Of a DNA stretch of 64,000 nt, positions 11,106-22,217 are shown piece by piece. This stretch comes from Vibrio hibernica (GTDB lineage Bacteria > Pseudomonadota > Gammaproteobacteria > Enterobacterales > Vibrionaceae): assembly GCF_015223435.1 (NCBI RefSeq), contig NZ_VHKO01000014.1, positions 1 to 64,000 on the forward strand, given 5' to 3'. Both the position numbers and the translations under genes were made by a program. The stretch's first letter is position 1. Every line of letters starts with the position of its first letter. Under the pieces are notes generated by a model. The model saw only the letters and a program-made list of their open reading frames with translations, did no database searches and was not told the origin of the DNA.

Positions 11106-12099
11106 TAAACGCATTGTCATCACCGCAGGTGAACCAGCAGGCATAGGTCCTGATTTAGTTTTAGCCTTATCACAAAAAAGTTGGCCACATCAATTGATCG
11201 TCTGCGCGGATAAAAACATGCTGATGCAGCGTGCTGAGCAGCTTAATATTGATGTTGTACTTCTCGATTACCAAGCGCAACAAGAGGCAATGCCATCACA
11301 AGCAGGGCAATTATATGTTGAGCACATCGATGTAGCCTCTCCTGTTGTAGCCGGGCAGCTTAATGAAGCAAATAGTCATTATGTATTAGAAACGCTAAAA
11401 CGTGCATGCGAAGGTTGCATGAGTAAAGAATTCGATGCTTTAGTTACAGGGCCAGTTCATAAAGGTGTAATTAATCGTGCAGGCGTTGCCTTTAGCGGGC
11501 ATACCGAATTTTTTGCTGAGCAATCTAACACACCACTGGTAGTCATGATGCTTGCGACTGAAGGTTTACGTGTCGCGTTAGTGACCACTCACATTCCTTT
11601 AGCCTATGTCAGCCAAGCCGTTACCGCTGAACGTTTAGAAAGTATTATTCGTATTCTACATACTGACTTGGTCAATAAGTTTGGTATTGAAAATCCATCG
11701 ATCTATGTTTGCGGTCTCAATCCTCACGCAGGGGAAGATGGATGTTTAGGGCGTGAAGAAATTGAAACCATCACACCGACATTGGAAGGATTAAGACAAA
11801 AAGATGGTATGAATCTTGTTGGGCCGCTACCAGCAGATACTATCTTTAATGCTAAATATTTAGATCAAGCTGACACTGTATTAGCTATGTATCATGACCA
11901 AGGGCTACCTGTACTAAAATACAAAGGCTTTGGGAATTCGGTCAACATCACTTTAGGTTTGCCTTTTATACGCACCTCCGTTGATCATGGTACTGCTCTT
12001 GATTTAGCTGGCACAGGGAAAGCCGACATAGGCAGTTTCTTAACTGCTATAACCCATGCATTGGAGCTTGCTGAAAGTTCGAATCCTAATACCAATTAA
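11095..12099 (+). CDS. pdxA: 4-hydroxythreonine-4-phosphate dehydrogenase
   Basis: PdxA oxidises 4-phosphohydroxy-L-threonine in the DXP-dependent pyridoxal phosphate pathway. Of two nearby ATGs, 11095 lies 9 nt after GGAG (11082-11085), while 11089 is only 3 nt away, so 11095 is preferred. The product is 334 residues. Motifs include [13 protein letters not shown] near the start, [13 protein letters not shown], the zinc ligand region [27 protein letters not shown] and [12 protein letters not shown]. The start overlaps the end of surA, implying translational coupling. Confidence 0.96.
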   Translation: MLNSKRIVITAGEPAGIGPDLVLALSQKSWPHQLIVCADKNMLMQRAEQLNIDVVLLDYQAQQEAMPSQAGQLYVEHIDVASPVVAGQLNEANSHYVLETLKRACEGCMSKEFDALVTGPVHKGVINRAGVAFSGHTEFFAEQSNTPLVVMMLATEGLRVALVTTHIPLAYVSQAVTAERLESIIRILHTDLVNKFGIENPSIYVCGLNPHAGEDGCLGREEIETITPTLEGLRQKDGMNLVGPLPADTIFNAKYLDQADTVLAMYHDQGLPVLKYKGFGNSVNITLGLPFIRTSVDHGTALDLAGTGKADIGSFLTAITHALELAESSNPNTN

Positions 12100-12113
12100 T
12101 ACCAATTAATACC
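12091..12113. repeat. Short tandem repeat across the pdxA stop
   Basis: The 10-bp unit ACCAATTAAT occurs twice in tandem (12091-12110) and is followed by ACC. The first copy contains the pdxA TAA stop (12097-12099). It looks like replication slippage; no function is apparent. Confidence 0.6.
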
Positions 12114-12156
12114 TTATATTAAGCACGGTATTAGTTTACTAAAATGAGAAATTATA

Positions 12157-12981
12157 ATGAGTAATGATGTCCATTTAGGTCACAAAGCGCGTAAACGTTT
12201 TGGTCAAAACTTCCTTAATGATCCCTACATTATCGACGGTATTGTATCAGCAATTAATCCACTTCCAGGACAAAACTTGGTTGAAATTGGCCCTGGTCTT
12301 GGCGCTATCACGGAACCCGTTGGACGTGAAGTTGATAAACTAACCGTTATTGAACTTGATCGGGATTTAGCACATCGTTTACGTAATCACCCTGAATTGG
12401 CGAGCAAACTCACCATTTATGAAGGTGATGCTATGCGTTTTGATTTTACTCAACTGGTAAAACCGAACAATAAATTACGTATTTTTGGTAACTTACCATA
12501 CAACATATCAACACCATTGATGTTTCATTTATTTGAATTTCATAGTGATATTCAAGATATGCACTTTATGTTGCAAAAAGAAGTGGTTAATCGCTTAGCC
12601 GCTGGGCCTGGGTCAAAAGCTTATGGTCGTTTAACAGTAATGGCGCAATATTATTGTAAAGTTATGCCAGTGCTAGAAGTGCCACCTACCGCCTTCATTC
12701 CACCACCTAAAGTTGATTCTGCCGTGGTACGCCTAATGCCTTATGAGGTTCTTCCTCATCCTGCAACTAGCTTAAAATGGCTTGAACGAGTTTGCCGTGA
12801 AGGTTTTAACCAACGTCGTAAAACCGTAAGAAATTGCTTTAGAGCACTGGCTAGCGTTGAAGAATTAGAACAGCTTAATATCAACCCAAGTGTTCGCCCT
12901 GAAAATTTAACCTTGGTACAATTTGTTGACTTAGCCAATTATCTTGATGCTAAATCGACCTCACCAGAGTCTGAGGATTAA
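12157..12981 (+). CDS. rsmA: 16S rRNA A1518/A1519 dimethyltransferase
   Basis: RsmA (KsgA) dimethylates two adjacent adenines in helix 45 of 16S rRNA, a late checkpoint in 30S assembly; its loss gives kasugamycin resistance. The 274-residue protein shows [10 protein letters not shown] near the start, the SAM-binding [11 protein letters not shown] (about residues 45-55), the acidic ELD at the end of strand 2, and the catalytic NLPYNIST (about residue 112). [12 protein letters not shown] precedes the C-terminal domain. It sits between pdxA and apaG, as in E. coli. Confidence 0.97.
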   Translation: MSNDVHLGHKARKRFGQNFLNDPYIIDGIVSAINPLPGQNLVEIGPGLGAITEPVGREVDKLTVIELDRDLAHRLRNHPELASKLTIYEGDAMRFDFTQLVKPNNKLRIFGNLPYNISTPLMFHLFEFHSDIQDMHFMLQKEVVNRLAAGPGSKAYGRLTVMAQYYCKVMPVLEVPPTAFIPPPKVDSAVVRLMPYEVLPHPATSLKWLERVCREGFNQRRKTVRNCFRALASVEELEQLNINPSVRPENLTLVQFVDLANYLDAKSTSPESED

Positions 12982-13058
12982 ATAAACCTATTAGCGTACC
13001 AATTTTTATAGCATAAACGGTGCGCTAATTGTCTTCCCCTAAGGATAGGAGATCGCTT

Positions 13059-13442
13059 ATGTCAATCGAGACCATCCCTTGTATTAAATGCCAAGTTCAA
13101 ACCCGCTATATTCCTGAACAATCTCAACCAGAACAACATCGCTATGTCTTTGCCTATACGATTACTATTCGTAATTTAAGCCAACAATCGGTTCAGCTCC
13201 TCACGCGTCGTTGGTTAATTACCGATGCCAATGGTAAGCAACTCAGCATTGAGGGTGATGGAGTCGTCGGTGAAAAACCTTTGATAGAACCAATGCAAGA
13301 CTACACTTACACCAGTGGTACGGCGGTTGAAACTCCCGTTGGCGTCATGCAAGGACACTATGGGATGATAGATGAACAAGGAAGTCCCTTTATCGCAGAG
13401 ATATCTCCTTTTCGTTTAGCTATTCCCAATATTCTCAATTAG
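13059..13442 (+). CDS. apaG: ApaG domain protein
   Basis: ApaG is a small beta-sandwich (DUF525) protein conserved beside apaH; its biochemical role is not settled. The ATG at 13059 follows an AGGAGA box and gives a 127-residue protein, the family length. The frame is open 10 codons further upstream without family similarity. [11 protein letters not shown] and the MQGHYGM motif near residue 108 are typical. The gene lies 9 bp before apaH and is presumably co-transcribed with it. Confidence 0.95.
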   Translation: MSIETIPCIKCQVQTRYIPEQSQPEQHRYVFAYTITIRNLSQQSVQLLTRRWLITDANGKQLSIEGDGVVGEKPLIEPMQDYTYTSGTAVETPVGVMQGHYGMIDEQGSPFIAEISPFRLAIPNILN

Positions 13443-13451
13443 GGAGACATT

Positions 13452-14264
13452 GTGGCAACGTATATTGTCGGTGACATTCAAGGATGTTTTGATGAGTTGC
13501 AGCAGCTACTCAATCAAGTTCAATTTGATCCACAAAGCGATACCCTGTGGCTCGCCGGCGATCTGGTTGCCCGAGGTCCAAAATCACTCGAAACACTTCG
13601 ATTTGTTCGATCTCTCGGAAATGCTGCTCAATGCATTTTAGGCAATCATGATTTGCATTTACTTGCGGTTCATCTTGGCTTATTTGCCAGTAAACCAAAG
13701 GACAAAACCGCTAATATATTTTCGGCCCCCGATAGAAATGAGTTGATGGACTGGCTACGCCAACAACCTTTACTCGCAGAACATCCAGAATTTGTAATGT
13801 GCCATGCCGGTATTTCGCCACAATGGGATCTTCCAACCGCTCGCCAAGCAGCAAAAAATATTGAGCAATGTTTACAGAGTGATAACTGGCAATGGTCAAT
13901 TGAAAATATGTACTCCAATCAACCAACTCAATGGAGTGAGTCTTTAGAAGGCATCGAACTATATCGTTATTCTATTAATGCTTTCACTCGAATGCGGTTT
14001 TGCCTTCGTGATGGGACATTAGATTTAGAATGTAAACTTCCTCCTGAACAAGCTCATTCAAGTGGCCTACTGCCTTGGTTTCTAGTTCCTAATCGTATCT
14101 CATTAGAAAAAACGGTCATTTTTGGTCATTGGGCAGCGTTGATGGGATGCAATGATCAGCAAGCTAATGTCATCGGACTCGATACAGGTTGCGTGTGGGG
14201 GGAGTATTTATCAATGTTAAGATGGGAAGATAAGCAATTATTTACTCAACGTGCTATCAAATGA
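13452..14264 (+). CDS. apaH: Symmetrical diadenosine tetraphosphatase
   Basis: ApaH hydrolyses Ap4A to two ADP and also decaps Np4-capped RNAs in E. coli. The 270-residue protein starts at a GTG with AGGGAGA directly upstream. The calcineurin-like metallophosphatase motifs are all visible: GDIQG (7-11), GDLVARGP (near 36), LGNHD (near 63) and the later HAGISPQW and FGHWAAL histidines. It is the last gene of the lptD-apaH block and converges on folA. Confidence 0.96.
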   Translation: MATYIVGDIQGCFDELQQLLNQVQFDPQSDTLWLAGDLVARGPKSLETLRFVRSLGNAAQCILGNHDLHLLAVHLGLFASKPKDKTANIFSAPDRNELMDWLRQQPLLAEHPEFVMCHAGISPQWDLPTARQAAKNIEQCLQSDNWQWSIENMYSNQPTQWSESLEGIELYRYSINAFTRMRFCLRDGTLDLECKLPPEQAHSSGLLPWFLVPNRISLEKTVIFGHWAALMGCNDQQANVIGLDTGCVWGEYLSMLRWEDKQLFTQRAIK

Positions 14265-14278
14265 TTTTCCCATATTTA

Positions 14279-14314
14279 AGCAGATGACTAAGATCTAAAC
14301 GTCCGTCTTCTGCT
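14279..14314. terminator. Hairpin between convergent apaH and folA
   Basis: The arms AGCAGATGAC (14279-14288) and GTCTTCTGCT (14305-14314) pair with one mismatch. There is no clear T run on either strand, so terminator function is uncertain. The position between converging genes favours it. Confidence 0.35.
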
Positions 14315-14339
14315 AAAATACAGATAATGAAAAGATAAG

Positions 14340-14819
14340 TTAACGATCTAAAATCACAAACTCCATGTCATATTTATTCTTCTCATCTGCGGTATAAGTA
14401 TCATGGTGAGTTACCGTCCAGCCTTCTCCCCAATCAGGAAATTGAGTATCACCATCAATTTCAGCATCAATAAATGTTAAGTACAAACAATTAGCCTGCT
14501 CTAAGCAGGCTTGATAAATGCTGCCACCACCAATGATCATCAGTTCTTCAACATCGCCAGCAACTTGCTTGGCCTCATCAATATTACTAACCACTGTCAC
14601 ACCGTCAATCAATAGACTAGAATCACGACTAAGCACAATATTCATCCTACCTGGTAGTGGACGACCGATTGATTCATAGGTTTTCCTGCCCATAACAATC
14701 GGCTTTCCTAATGTGCAACGTTTGAACCAAGCAAAATCAGCAGGTAAGTGCCACGGCATTTGATTGTCTTTTCCAATCGTTCGATTTTTTGCCATTGCGG
14801 CTATCATGCTAATTTTCAC
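14340..14819 (-). CDS. folA: Dihydrofolate reductase
   Basis: FolA reduces dihydrofolate to tetrahydrofolate with NADPH and is the target of trimethoprim. The 159-residue protein has the E. coli-type chromosomal DHFR sequence: ISMIAAMAKNRTIGKDNQMPWHLP near the start with W23 and the catalytic acid D28, VMGRKTYESIGRPLPGR for NADPH binding, and MIIGGGSIY near residue 95. Nothing suggests an acquired resistance-type DHFR. It converges on apaH and lies beside yjjPB. Confidence 0.96.
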   Translation of the reverse strand: MKISMIAAMAKNRTIGKDNQMPWHLPADFAWFKRCTLGKPIVMGRKTYESIGRPLPGRMNIVLSRDSSLLIDGVTVVSNIDEAKQVAGDVEELMIIGGGSIYQACLEQANCLYLTFIDAEIDGDTQFPDWGEGWTVTHHDTYTADEKNKYDMEFVILDR

Positions 14820-14849
14820 GTTAATCTCCTAACTCATAACAATATAAAA

Positions 14850-15332
14850 CTATATCACTGATTTTCTGCGATAAAATAATAAGCCCGGCATCGCTAACCC
14901 TATTGCAAGCCCAGCAATAATAAACATAGCTTGTAAAAAATTATCCATTAATAATGCAAATAATTCAGGGCTGTAGCCAATATGATTAATTTCCACCACT
15001 GCTATCATCGCTTTAAAAGCGTACACACCGGGTATCATAGGGATCATGGCTGCAACCGTAAACACTTTTGGGTGAGCCAAAAATCGATGAGCCCAATGGA
15101 TACCGACCATTCCCACAAAAGTAGCTGAAAATAGTGTTGCCCACTCAATCTCAACACCATAATGCAGTAATAGAAAACGAGAACCATGGCCCAGAGCGCC
15201 GCCAATTGCACAATATTTTAATGCCTTAGCCGGGACATTAAAGACCAAAGCAAAACCGACAGCAGGAATGGCTGCAAAGAACATATCATTGAGTAGTGCA
15301 AGAAAGAGTGACATCAATGTATCCATCCCCAT
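14850..15332 (-). CDS. yjjB: YjjB, small subunit of a ThrE-like exporter
   Basis: The 160-residue protein has about four membrane segments and the ThrE_2/DUF3815 signature, including LLNDMFFAAIPAVGFALVF, GALGHGSRFLL and HPKVFTVAAMIPMIPG. It matches E. coli YjjB in length and sequence. In E. coli YjjP and YjjB together are reported to export succinate; that substrate is not proved for this organism. Its start overlaps the end of yjjP by 19 bp, implying coupling. This split pair corresponds to the two halves of the single-chain threonine/serine exporter ThrE. Confidence 0.9.
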   Translation of the reverse strand: MGMDTLMSLFLALLNDMFFAAIPAVGFALVFNVPAKALKYCAIGGALGHGSRFLLLHYGVEIEWATLFSATFVGMVGIHWAHRFLAHPKVFTVAAMIPMIPGVYAFKAMIAVVEINHIGYSPELFALLMDNFLQAMFIIAGLAIGLAMPGLLFYRRKSVI

Positions 15333-16090
15333 GATCCTGTAATCGTCATGGCTCCAACAATCCCAATACTGGTTGCGAAGGTAAGTAAACTGGCCATCGC
15401 AAAACGGGCTATGCCCATATTGATATAACCTTTCAGCATATCCGCTACTGCATTAATCAAAGGGAAGCCAGGAACAAGCATTAATACAGAGGATGCCATT
15501 GGTAATGATGGGTGACTGCCTAATTGATAAATCACCGCTTGGGATGAAATGAGCGTTGTCACAAAAGCCGTCGCAGCAAAGTTAAGTAACGGATTAAAAT
15601 TTCGATGACCAATTTCTTGTCGGACGATCATGCCAATCGAGGACGCGATAAAAGTAATAATAAAAACTATTTTATCCCCACCCGCTAAATGAGAAAAAGC
15701 AGCGCAAGATAAGCCTATCATTAACACAACAAGCCAACGGTTATAACGTGTCGGTTGAATTCTTTCTAGTTTCCGTTGCGCCATCGAAAAATCTAATACT
15801 TGACGTTCAACCATGATACAAACACGCTGAACCTCCGTAACGACAGACATATTGATGCCTTTGTCAGGGCTTCTTCTTGCTGTCGTAACGCAATTCCCAT
15901 CCATGATAGTAGTTACAATTAATGAGCTAGCAGATAACGAAACTTCCACTTCATCAACACCACAAGCTAGGCCTAAGCGACGAGTAATATCTGAAACCAA
16001 AGTACTTTCAGCTCCATGAGCCAATAACATTTGTCCTGCATGAATAATAAAGCGGGTAATGTTTTTCTGATTTGCTTCCATGACAATCAT
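15314..16090 (-). CDS. yjjP: YjjP, large subunit of a ThrE-like exporter
   Basis: The 258-residue protein has the DUF1212/ThrE N-terminal cytosolic domain (about 1-110, with HAGQMLLAHGAESTLV and DKGINMSVVTEVQR) and then about five membrane segments, including ASSVLMLVPGFPLINAVADMLKGYINMG. It matches E. coli YjjP closely. Two ATGs, at 16090 and 16081, are possible; AAGGA sits 3 nt from the first and 12 nt from the second, so the start is uncertain by three codons. It is first in the yjjP-yjjB transcript. Confidence 0.9.
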   Translation of the reverse strand: MIVMEANQKNITRFIIHAGQMLLAHGAESTLVSDITRRLGLACGVDEVEVSLSASSLIVTTIMDGNCVTTARRSPDKGINMSVVTEVQRVCIMVERQVLDFSMAQRKLERIQPTRYNRWLVVLMIGLSCAAFSHLAGGDKIVFIITFIASSIGMIVRQEIGHRNFNPLLNFAATAFVTTLISSQAVIYQLGSHPSLPMASSVLMLVPGFPLINAVADMLKGYINMGIARFAMASLLTFATSIGIVGAMTITGSWGWIH

Positions 16091-16175
16091 TATTCCTTAC
16101 TATGAGCAATCATTAGGCATCCGGCCAAGTAAGTTCAGTTTGCCCGACTTCATTATTAAAAAGCATGACTTAAAA

Positions 16176-16216
16176 TAAAAAAGCTGCAAAATCTCAAAGA
16201 GAAATTGCAGCTTTCT
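16176..16216 (-). terminator. Terminator of obgE
   Basis: The arms AAAGCTGCAA (about 16180-16189) and TTGCAGCTTT (16205-16214) form the base of a longer imperfect stem. On the minus strand the hairpin is followed by a T run. It lies 30 bp after the obgE stop. Confidence 0.8.
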
Positions 16217-16245
16217 TGTGCTCAAGCAATTAAAATCAGCTCGAA

Positions 16246-17421
<1,176 letters not shown>

Positions 17422-17499
17422 CTACTCCACCTGCATATTGGCAAGTTTATTATAGTGTAGACCACAGACTGTAAATCCCAGTAGATGTTTTTCATTACG

Positions 17500-17530
17500 T
17501 CTAGGGTCTAGGGTCTAGGGTCTAGGGTCT
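17500..17530. repeat. Heptanucleotide microsatellite (TCTAGGG)n
   Basis: Just over four tandem copies of a 7-bp unit (TCTAGGG, equivalent to GGGTCTA) occupy the obgE-rpmA spacer. The copies are perfect. They lie about 80 bp upstream of the obgE start and downstream of the rpmA terminator, so they may fall in the obgE promoter or leader. Confidence 0.9.
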
Positions 17531-17548
17531 TATAGACTTGTTCTAAAT

Positions 17549-17577
17549 AAAAAACCCCACCATAAAGGTAGGGCTTT
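17549..17577 (-). terminator. Terminator of rplU-rpmA
   Basis: On the minus strand an 11-bp stem (AAAGCCCTACC with GGTGGGGTTTT, including G-T pairs) has a 5-nt loop and is followed by a T run. It is 24 bp after the rpmA stop and would separate ribosomal-protein transcription from obgE. Confidence 0.75.
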
Positions 17578-17600
17578 GAATTCATATTGTAAGTAAAAAC

Positions 17601-17858
17601 TTATGCAGTTTCGATACTTACGAACTTACGGTTCTTAGGACCTTTAACTTCAAATTTAACTTTACCTTCAGATAAAGCAAATAGAGTATGGTCTTTACCG
17701 ATACCAACATTAGTGCCAGCGTGGAATTTAGTACCACGTTGACGAACAATGATGTTACCTGCAAGAACAGATTCGCCACCAAAACGTTTAACACCTAAGC
17801 GTTTACTTTCTGAATCGCGACCGTTATTAGTAGAACCACCAGCTTTTTTATGTGCCAT
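17601..17858 (-). CDS. rpmA: Ribosomal protein L27
   Basis: L27 is a 50S protein whose N-terminus reaches the peptidyl-transferase centre. The 85-residue sequence begins [22 protein letters not shown], the standard gammaproteobacterial form without the cleaved N-terminal extension of Firmicutes. [17 protein letters not shown] sequence follows (here [13 protein letters not shown]). It is 24 bp downstream of rplU in the same transcript. Confidence 0.98.
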   Translation of the reverse strand: MAHKKAGGSTNNGRDSESKRLGVKRFGGESVLAGNIIVRQRGTKFHAGTNVGIGKDHTLFALSEGKVKFEVKGPKNRKFVSIETA

Positions 17859-17882
17859 GTGTTAGCTTCTCCGTTATGTTAA

Positions 17883-18194
17883 TTAAGCGCTGATGCCAGT
17901 AATTCTGACTTCAGTGAACCACTGACGGTGGCCCATTTGCTTACGAGAATGCTTACGACGACGGAACTTAACGATTTTAATTTTATCGCCACGACCGTGC
18001 TTAACTACTTCTGCAGTTACTTTACCGCCAGCAACCAGAGGTGCACCAATAGTGATTTCCTCACCATTAGCAACCATAAGAACTGATTCAAACTCTACGT
18101 TTGCGCCAGTTTCTACGTCCAATTTTTCTAAACGAAGAGTTTGACCTTCGCTTACACGGTGTTGTTTACCACCAGATTGGAAAACAGCGTACAT
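17883..18194 (-). CDS. rplU: Ribosomal protein L21
   Basis: L21 binds 23S rRNA in the large subunit. The 103-residue protein starts [18 protein letters not shown] and ends in the signature [26 protein letters not shown] region, normal for the family. It is first in the rplU-rpmA transcript, driven by the promoter at 18283-18311, and is divergent from ispB. Confidence 0.98.
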   Translation of the reverse strand: MYAVFQSGGKQHRVSEGQTLRLEKLDVETGANVEFESVLMVANGEEITIGAPLVAGGKVTAEVVKHGRGDKIKIVKFRRRKHSRKQMGHRQWFTEVRITGISA

Positions 18195-18282
18195 ATTTTA
18201 CTCCGCTTTTTCCGCACAGCATCATGTTAGTTATTTTAAACATATCAGGTGTGCGCTTAAACTTGTCATCAATAGGGCGCAG

Positions 18283-18311
18283 ATTCTACTTGAGAGCTCA
18301 CCCTTTGACAA
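18283..18311 (-). promoter_or_regulatory. Promoter of rplU-rpmA
   Basis: On the minus strand TTGTCA (18306-18311) and TAGAAT (18283-18288) are separated by exactly 17 bp. The following CTGCGCCC is a GC-rich discriminator of the type seen at stringently controlled ribosomal promoters. It is about 90 bp upstream of rplU. Confidence 0.75.
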
Positions 18312-18456
18312 GATAAATATTAAAGAAAATGGCGAAAAGATCATCGCCAAATAAAAGTGGTGTAATGATGCCGTTTAGAGCCGTGTTTATCAATATTTTT
18401 TAGTGTAGAATTCAATAATATTTTTTATTGTGATGCCTAACTTTGCTGGAATGAAC

Positions 18457-19428
18457 ATGGATTTTAATGCTATCCAAGCGCTAACCGCTGATGATATGAC
18501 TAAAGTGAATGAGACTATTCACGCACAACTTAACTCTAATGTTAGTTTAATCAACCAATTAGGGTTTTACATTGTTAGCAGTGGAGGCAAACGTATACGC
18601 CCTTTACTTGCCCTTATCTCGGCTAAAGCTTTAGGCTATCAGGGGCAAGATCACATCACTGCCGCTTCCTTTGTTGAGTTTATTCACACCGCCACCTTGC
18701 TGCATGATGATGTCGTTGATGAATCGGATATGCGTCGTGGTAAGGAAACCGCTAATGCTGCATTTGGTAATGCCGCTAGCGTTCTGGTAGGCGATTATAT
18801 CTATACTCGCTCATTTCAAATGATGACAGGCTTAGGTTCATTAAAAATTCTCAAATTAATGAGTGATGCCGTTAATGTTATTGCTGAGGGAGAAGTCCAA
18901 CAGTTAATGAATTGCAATAATCCTGATACAACCGAAGAAAGCTACATGGACGTGATTTACTCTAAAACAGCTCGTTTATTTGAAGCTGCCACTCAAATTG
19001 GTGCTCTTTTAGTCGATGCTCCAAAAGAGACAGAAAACGCATTACAAAACTATGGCCGTTATTTAGGCACAGCATTCCAATTGATCGATGATGTGATGGA
19101 CTATACCTCAGATGGTAAAGAGATGGGTAAAAACGTAGGTGATGACCTTGCAGAAGGCAAACCAACGCTCCCACTGCTTTATGCAATGCATAATGGCACA
19201 CCTGAACAAGCGGTTATGATTAGAGAAGCCATCGAACACTCAAATGGCATGGAAAGGCTCAATGAGATTATGGCCGCTATGCATGAAACAGGTTCACTTG
19301 ACTATACAACTAGACGTGCAGAACAAGAAGCAGATAAAGCCATTACAGAGCTTTCAATCATTCCCGAGTCAGAATACAAGCAAGCACTGATCACATTGGC
19401 ACATATGGCGGTAAGAAGAACAAAATAA
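18457..19428 (+). CDS. ispB: Octaprenyl diphosphate synthase
   Basis: IspB extends farnesyl diphosphate to the C40 side chain of ubiquinone and menaquinone. I place the start at ATG 18457 (MDFNAIQALTADDM), which gives 323 residues, the E. coli length, with GGA 7 nt upstream. In-frame GTG 18430, ATG 18433 and ATG 18451 are alternatives. The two aspartate-rich motifs LLHDDVVDESD (about 80) and LIDDVMDYTSD (about 210) and GGKRIRP are intact. It is divergent from rplU, as in E. coli. Confidence 0.95.
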   Translation: MDFNAIQALTADDMTKVNETIHAQLNSNVSLINQLGFYIVSSGGKRIRPLLALISAKALGYQGQDHITAASFVEFIHTATLLHDDVVDESDMRRGKETANAAFGNAASVLVGDYIYTRSFQMMTGLGSLKILKLMSDAVNVIAEGEVQQLMNCNNPDTTEESYMDVIYSKTARLFEAATQIGALLVDAPKETENALQNYGRYLGTAFQLIDDVMDYTSDGKEMGKNVGDDLAEGKPTLPLLYAMHNGTPEQAVMIREAIEHSNGMERLNEIMAAMHETGSLDYTTRRAEQEADKAITELSIIPESEYKQALITLAHMAVRRTK

Positions 19429-19548
19429 CGCTATTTGGTCCTAATGAAAATCAGTTTCATTCTGTCAAAAAAGGCATGGCTATTAATATATCTAAATAGT
19501 CAGCGTTTTTCATTTCACATACAAAAACTAATTTAACTGCCACTAAAA

Positions 19549-19590
19549 ATAAGACCCGTGGTTGCTTGAGCAAACCGCGGGTCTTTAATT
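19549..19590. terminator. Bidirectional terminator between ispB and mdh
   Basis: The arms AAGACCCGTGGTT (19551-19563) and AAACCGCGGGTCTT pair almost perfectly around a short loop, with a T-rich tail on the plus side and A residues before the stem that serve the minus strand. It can end both converging genes. Confidence 0.85.
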
Positions 19591-19632
19591 TTATTCAGAT
19601 TCACTTTTAGCTACTTAGCTCTTAGCAAATAG

Positions 19633-20568
19633 TTATTTAGCAAACTCTTCACCTAAAGCAATATCGCTTCTTAGCGTTTCAAGCATGCTATCAAATGCTT
19701 GTTGCTCAAAATCACTTAATTTGCCATAGCTTAATATTTCTTCAATTCCTTGTTTGCCTAAACGAATAGGTTGTGCAAAGAAACGAGCATTATCACCAGG
19801 GCCTTCTACATAAGCGCACTCAACGATACCTTGTTCACCTTGCAATGCTTTTACAAGAGACAAACCAAAACGATAAGCGGCTTGACCCATAGACAGAGTC
19901 GCCGAACCGCCACCCGCTTTTGCTTCAACCACTTCAGTACCAGCATTTTGAATACGTTTCGTTAATGCAGCCGCTTCTTCTGCAGTAAACTCAACACCTT
20001 GAACTTGAGAAAGAAGAGGAAGAATTGTTACGCCAGAGTGACCACCAATAACTGGAACTTCTAGCCCTTGAAGAGAGACACCTTTCAATTCAGCAATAAA
20101 CGTTTCAGAGCGAATAATGTCTAACGTTGTAATACCGAATAAACGATTTTTATTATACACGCCAGCTTTCTTTAGAACTTCAGCTGCTATTGGCACCGTC
20201 GTATTCACTGGGTTTGTAATAATTCCAACACAAGCTGTTGGACAAGTAACCGCTATTTTTTCAGCTAATGATTTAATAATTCCAGCATTAACGTTGAAAA
20301 GATCTGAACGATCCATGCCTGGTTTACGAGCAACGCCAGCTGAAATTAGAACGACATCAGCACCTTCAAGAGCAGGCGTTGGATCGTCACCTGCATAACC
20401 TTTAATAGAAACCGGTGTTGGTATATGACTAAGATCAGCCGCAACCCCTGGAGTGACAGGTGCGATATCATACAACGCAAGATCTGATCTTGCTGGTAAT
20501 CCGTTTTTAAGCAATAACGCCAATGCTTGTCCAATACCGCCTGCAGCACCAATGACAGCTACTTTCAT
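19633..20568 (-). CDS. mdh: Malate dehydrogenase
   Basis: Mdh interconverts malate and oxaloacetate with NAD+ in the TCA cycle. The ATG at 20568 has AGGAGAAGG directly upstream and gives [21 protein letters not shown], with the Rossmann glycine motif at 7-13; 311 residues is the normal length. An upstream in-frame extension of 20 codons is rejected. Substrate arginines lie in [14 protein letters not shown], and the catalytic histidine in [13 protein letters not shown]. It is divergent from argR. Confidence 0.97.
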   Translation of the reverse strand: MKVAVIGAAGGIGQALALLLKNGLPARSDLALYDIAPVTPGVAADLSHIPTPVSIKGYAGDDPTPALEGADVVLISAGVARKPGMDRSDLFNVNAGIIKSLAEKIAVTCPTACVGIITNPVNTTVPIAAEVLKKAGVYNKNRLFGITTLDIIRSETFIAELKGVSLQGLEVPVIGGHSGVTILPLLSQVQGVEFTAEEAAALTKRIQNAGTEVVEAKAGGGSATLSMGQAAYRFGLSLVKALQGEQGIVECAYVEGPGDNARFFAQPIRLGKQGIEEILSYGKLSDFEQQAFDSMLETLRSDIALGEEFAK

Positions 20569-20859
20569 GAACCTTCTCCTTTGACAAAATATTTTTATGA
20601 TTTTCGTAAATATAACGACTCCTACCAAATTACAATACGCACAAATTAATTACAATTTATTAACTCAGCTTTGAGATCTTCCCCTCATCTAACTTTAGCT
20701 TTTGTCGCTTAATGACATTGAGCGATCTAGAAAAAATCAAGTAACGGTTGTTACATTTAATTTCTAGCTTAATACACAAAGTCACGACTTCTTATTGGTA
20801 CATAATGCCGATCTATGCGAAAATAATGCAATTCTATGTATATTTAAGATCGAACCCTC

Positions 20860-21330
20860 ATGCGAAATAATGATAAACAAGATCAGCTTATCCGTTCATT
20901 CAAAGCATTATTGAAAGAAGAATGTTTTGGTTCACAAGGTGAGATTGTTGATATGCTCAAAGAAGAAGGCTTTGATAATATTAACCAATCCAAAGTATCT
21001 CGTATGCTGACTAAATTTGGCGCCGTCCGCACACGCAATGCGAAAATGGAAATGGTATATTGTTTACCCGCAGAGTTAGGCGTTCCAACCGTCTCTAGCT
21101 CGCTACGTGAATTGGTTTTAGATATTGGGCATAATGACGCGCTAGTTGTTATTCATACCGGACCAGGAGCTGCGCAACTTATCGCTCGTCTTTTAGATTC
21201 ATTAGGAAAATCTGAAGGCATTTTAGGGGTTGTAGCAGGAGACGATACTCTTTTCATTACGCCAACTTTAAACTACACCACTAAGCAATTATTTGATTCG
21301 GTTTGTGATTTATTCGAATTTTCGGGTTAA
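20860..21330 (+). CDS. argR: Arginine repressor
   Basis: ArgR binds arginine as a hexamer and represses arginine biosynthesis; it also acts as an accessory protein in ColE1-type dimer resolution. The 156-residue protein has the N-terminal winged helix (1-75, with [10 protein letters not shown] and [21 protein letters not shown]) and the C-terminal arginine-binding domain with [15 protein letters not shown] and [13 protein letters not shown]. The 291-bp gap to mdh may hold autoregulatory ARG boxes, but I could not identify a convincing pair. Confidence 0.97.
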   Translation: MRNNDKQDQLIRSFKALLKEECFGSQGEIVDMLKEEGFDNINQSKVSRMLTKFGAVRTRNAKMEMVYCLPAELGVPTVSSSLRELVLDIGHNDALVVIHTGPGAAQLIARLLDSLGKSEGILGVVAGDDTLFITPTLNYTTKQLFDSVCDLFEFSG

Positions 21331-21355
21331 ACTCGCGGCTTAATAACGTACAAAT

Positions 21356-21387
21356 AAAAAGCGATCATTGTTCAATGATCGCTTTAT
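21356..21387. terminator. Bidirectional terminator between argR and rlmB
   Basis: A 12-bp stem AAAGCGATCATT/AATGATCGCTTT has a short loop and A residues before and T residues after the stem. It lies between the converging argR and rlmB genes. Confidence 0.85.
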
Positions 21388-21429
21388 CTATTCAATGCTA
21401 ATGTAGAACCGCTTAAATAGAGCTAAGAC

Positions 21430-22179
21430 TTAGCTCAGTCTTTGTCTCACAGCTTCAAACAAACAAACGCCAGTGGCAACTGACACATTCAAGCTTGATA
21501 CACTGCCCGCCATTGGGATCTTAATTAAATCATCACAAGTTTCACGTGTTAACCGACGCATACCATCGCCTTCCGCTCCCATCACAATAGCAAGCGGACC
21601 CGTTAATTTTGCTTGATAGATGTCCTGGGTTGCTTCACCAGCCGTACCGACAAACCATACTCCTTGTTCTTGCAATGCACGCATAGTCCGAGCCAAATTG
21701 GTAACACGAACAAATGGTACGGTTTCTGCAGCGCCACAAGCAACTTTACTAACGGTACCCGTTAAAGGCGCTGACTTATCTTTTGGTACAATAACCGCTG
21801 CAACACCAGCCGCATCAGCATTACGTAGACATGCGCCAAGATTATGCGGGTCAGTAACGCCATCCAATACTAATAATAGTGGGGTTTCACCTTTAGCTTT
21901 ACAGGCAATTAAGATGTCATCAAGGTGATTCTCATTTAACTGCTTGGCCGGTTTTACTTTTGCAATAATACCTTGATGATTTGCACCGTCTGATTTGTCA
22001 TCTAGTGCTTTACGTCCCATTTGTTGTACAGAAACGCCATATTTTTGCAGTTGATTAATGACAGGTAATAATCTGTCATCTTCACGGCCTTTTAAAACAA
22101 ATGCTTCAATTAAACGTGCAGGGTCTTTGTCTAACACCGCATTAATGGCATGAATGCCAAAGATAAATTCGTTACTCAT
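21430..22179 (-). CDS. rlmB: 23S rRNA Gm2251 2'-O-methyltransferase
   Basis: RlmB methylates the P-loop guanosine 2251 of 23S rRNA. The 249-residue SpoU-family protein has the N-terminal substrate-binding domain ([12 protein letters not shown]) and the knotted SAM domain with the three SpoU motifs: [29 protein letters not shown] and [15 protein letters not shown]. It lies 38 bp after rnr in the same direction, the E. coli nsrR-rnr-rlmB order. Confidence 0.97.
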   Translation of the reverse strand: MSNEFIFGIHAINAVLDKDPARLIEAFVLKGREDDRLLPVINQLQKYGVSVQQMGRKALDDKSDGANHQGIIAKVKPAKQLNENHLDDILIACKAKGETPLLLVLDGVTDPHNLGACLRNADAAGVAAVIVPKDKSAPLTGTVSKVACGAAETVPFVRVTNLARTMRALQEQGVWFVGTAGEATQDIYQAKLTGPLAIVMGAEGDGMRRLTRETCDDLIKIPMAGSVSSLNVSVATGVCLFEAVRQRLS

Positions 22180-22217
22180 GGTCTACCTTTTGGGTTTATT
22201 CACCCTAAATTTTATGA

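Noticed and set aside
20569..20859. ARG boxes upstream of argR
   Set aside because: Some AT-rich ATTC-like half-sites occur, but no 18-bp palindrome close to the ARG-box consensus.
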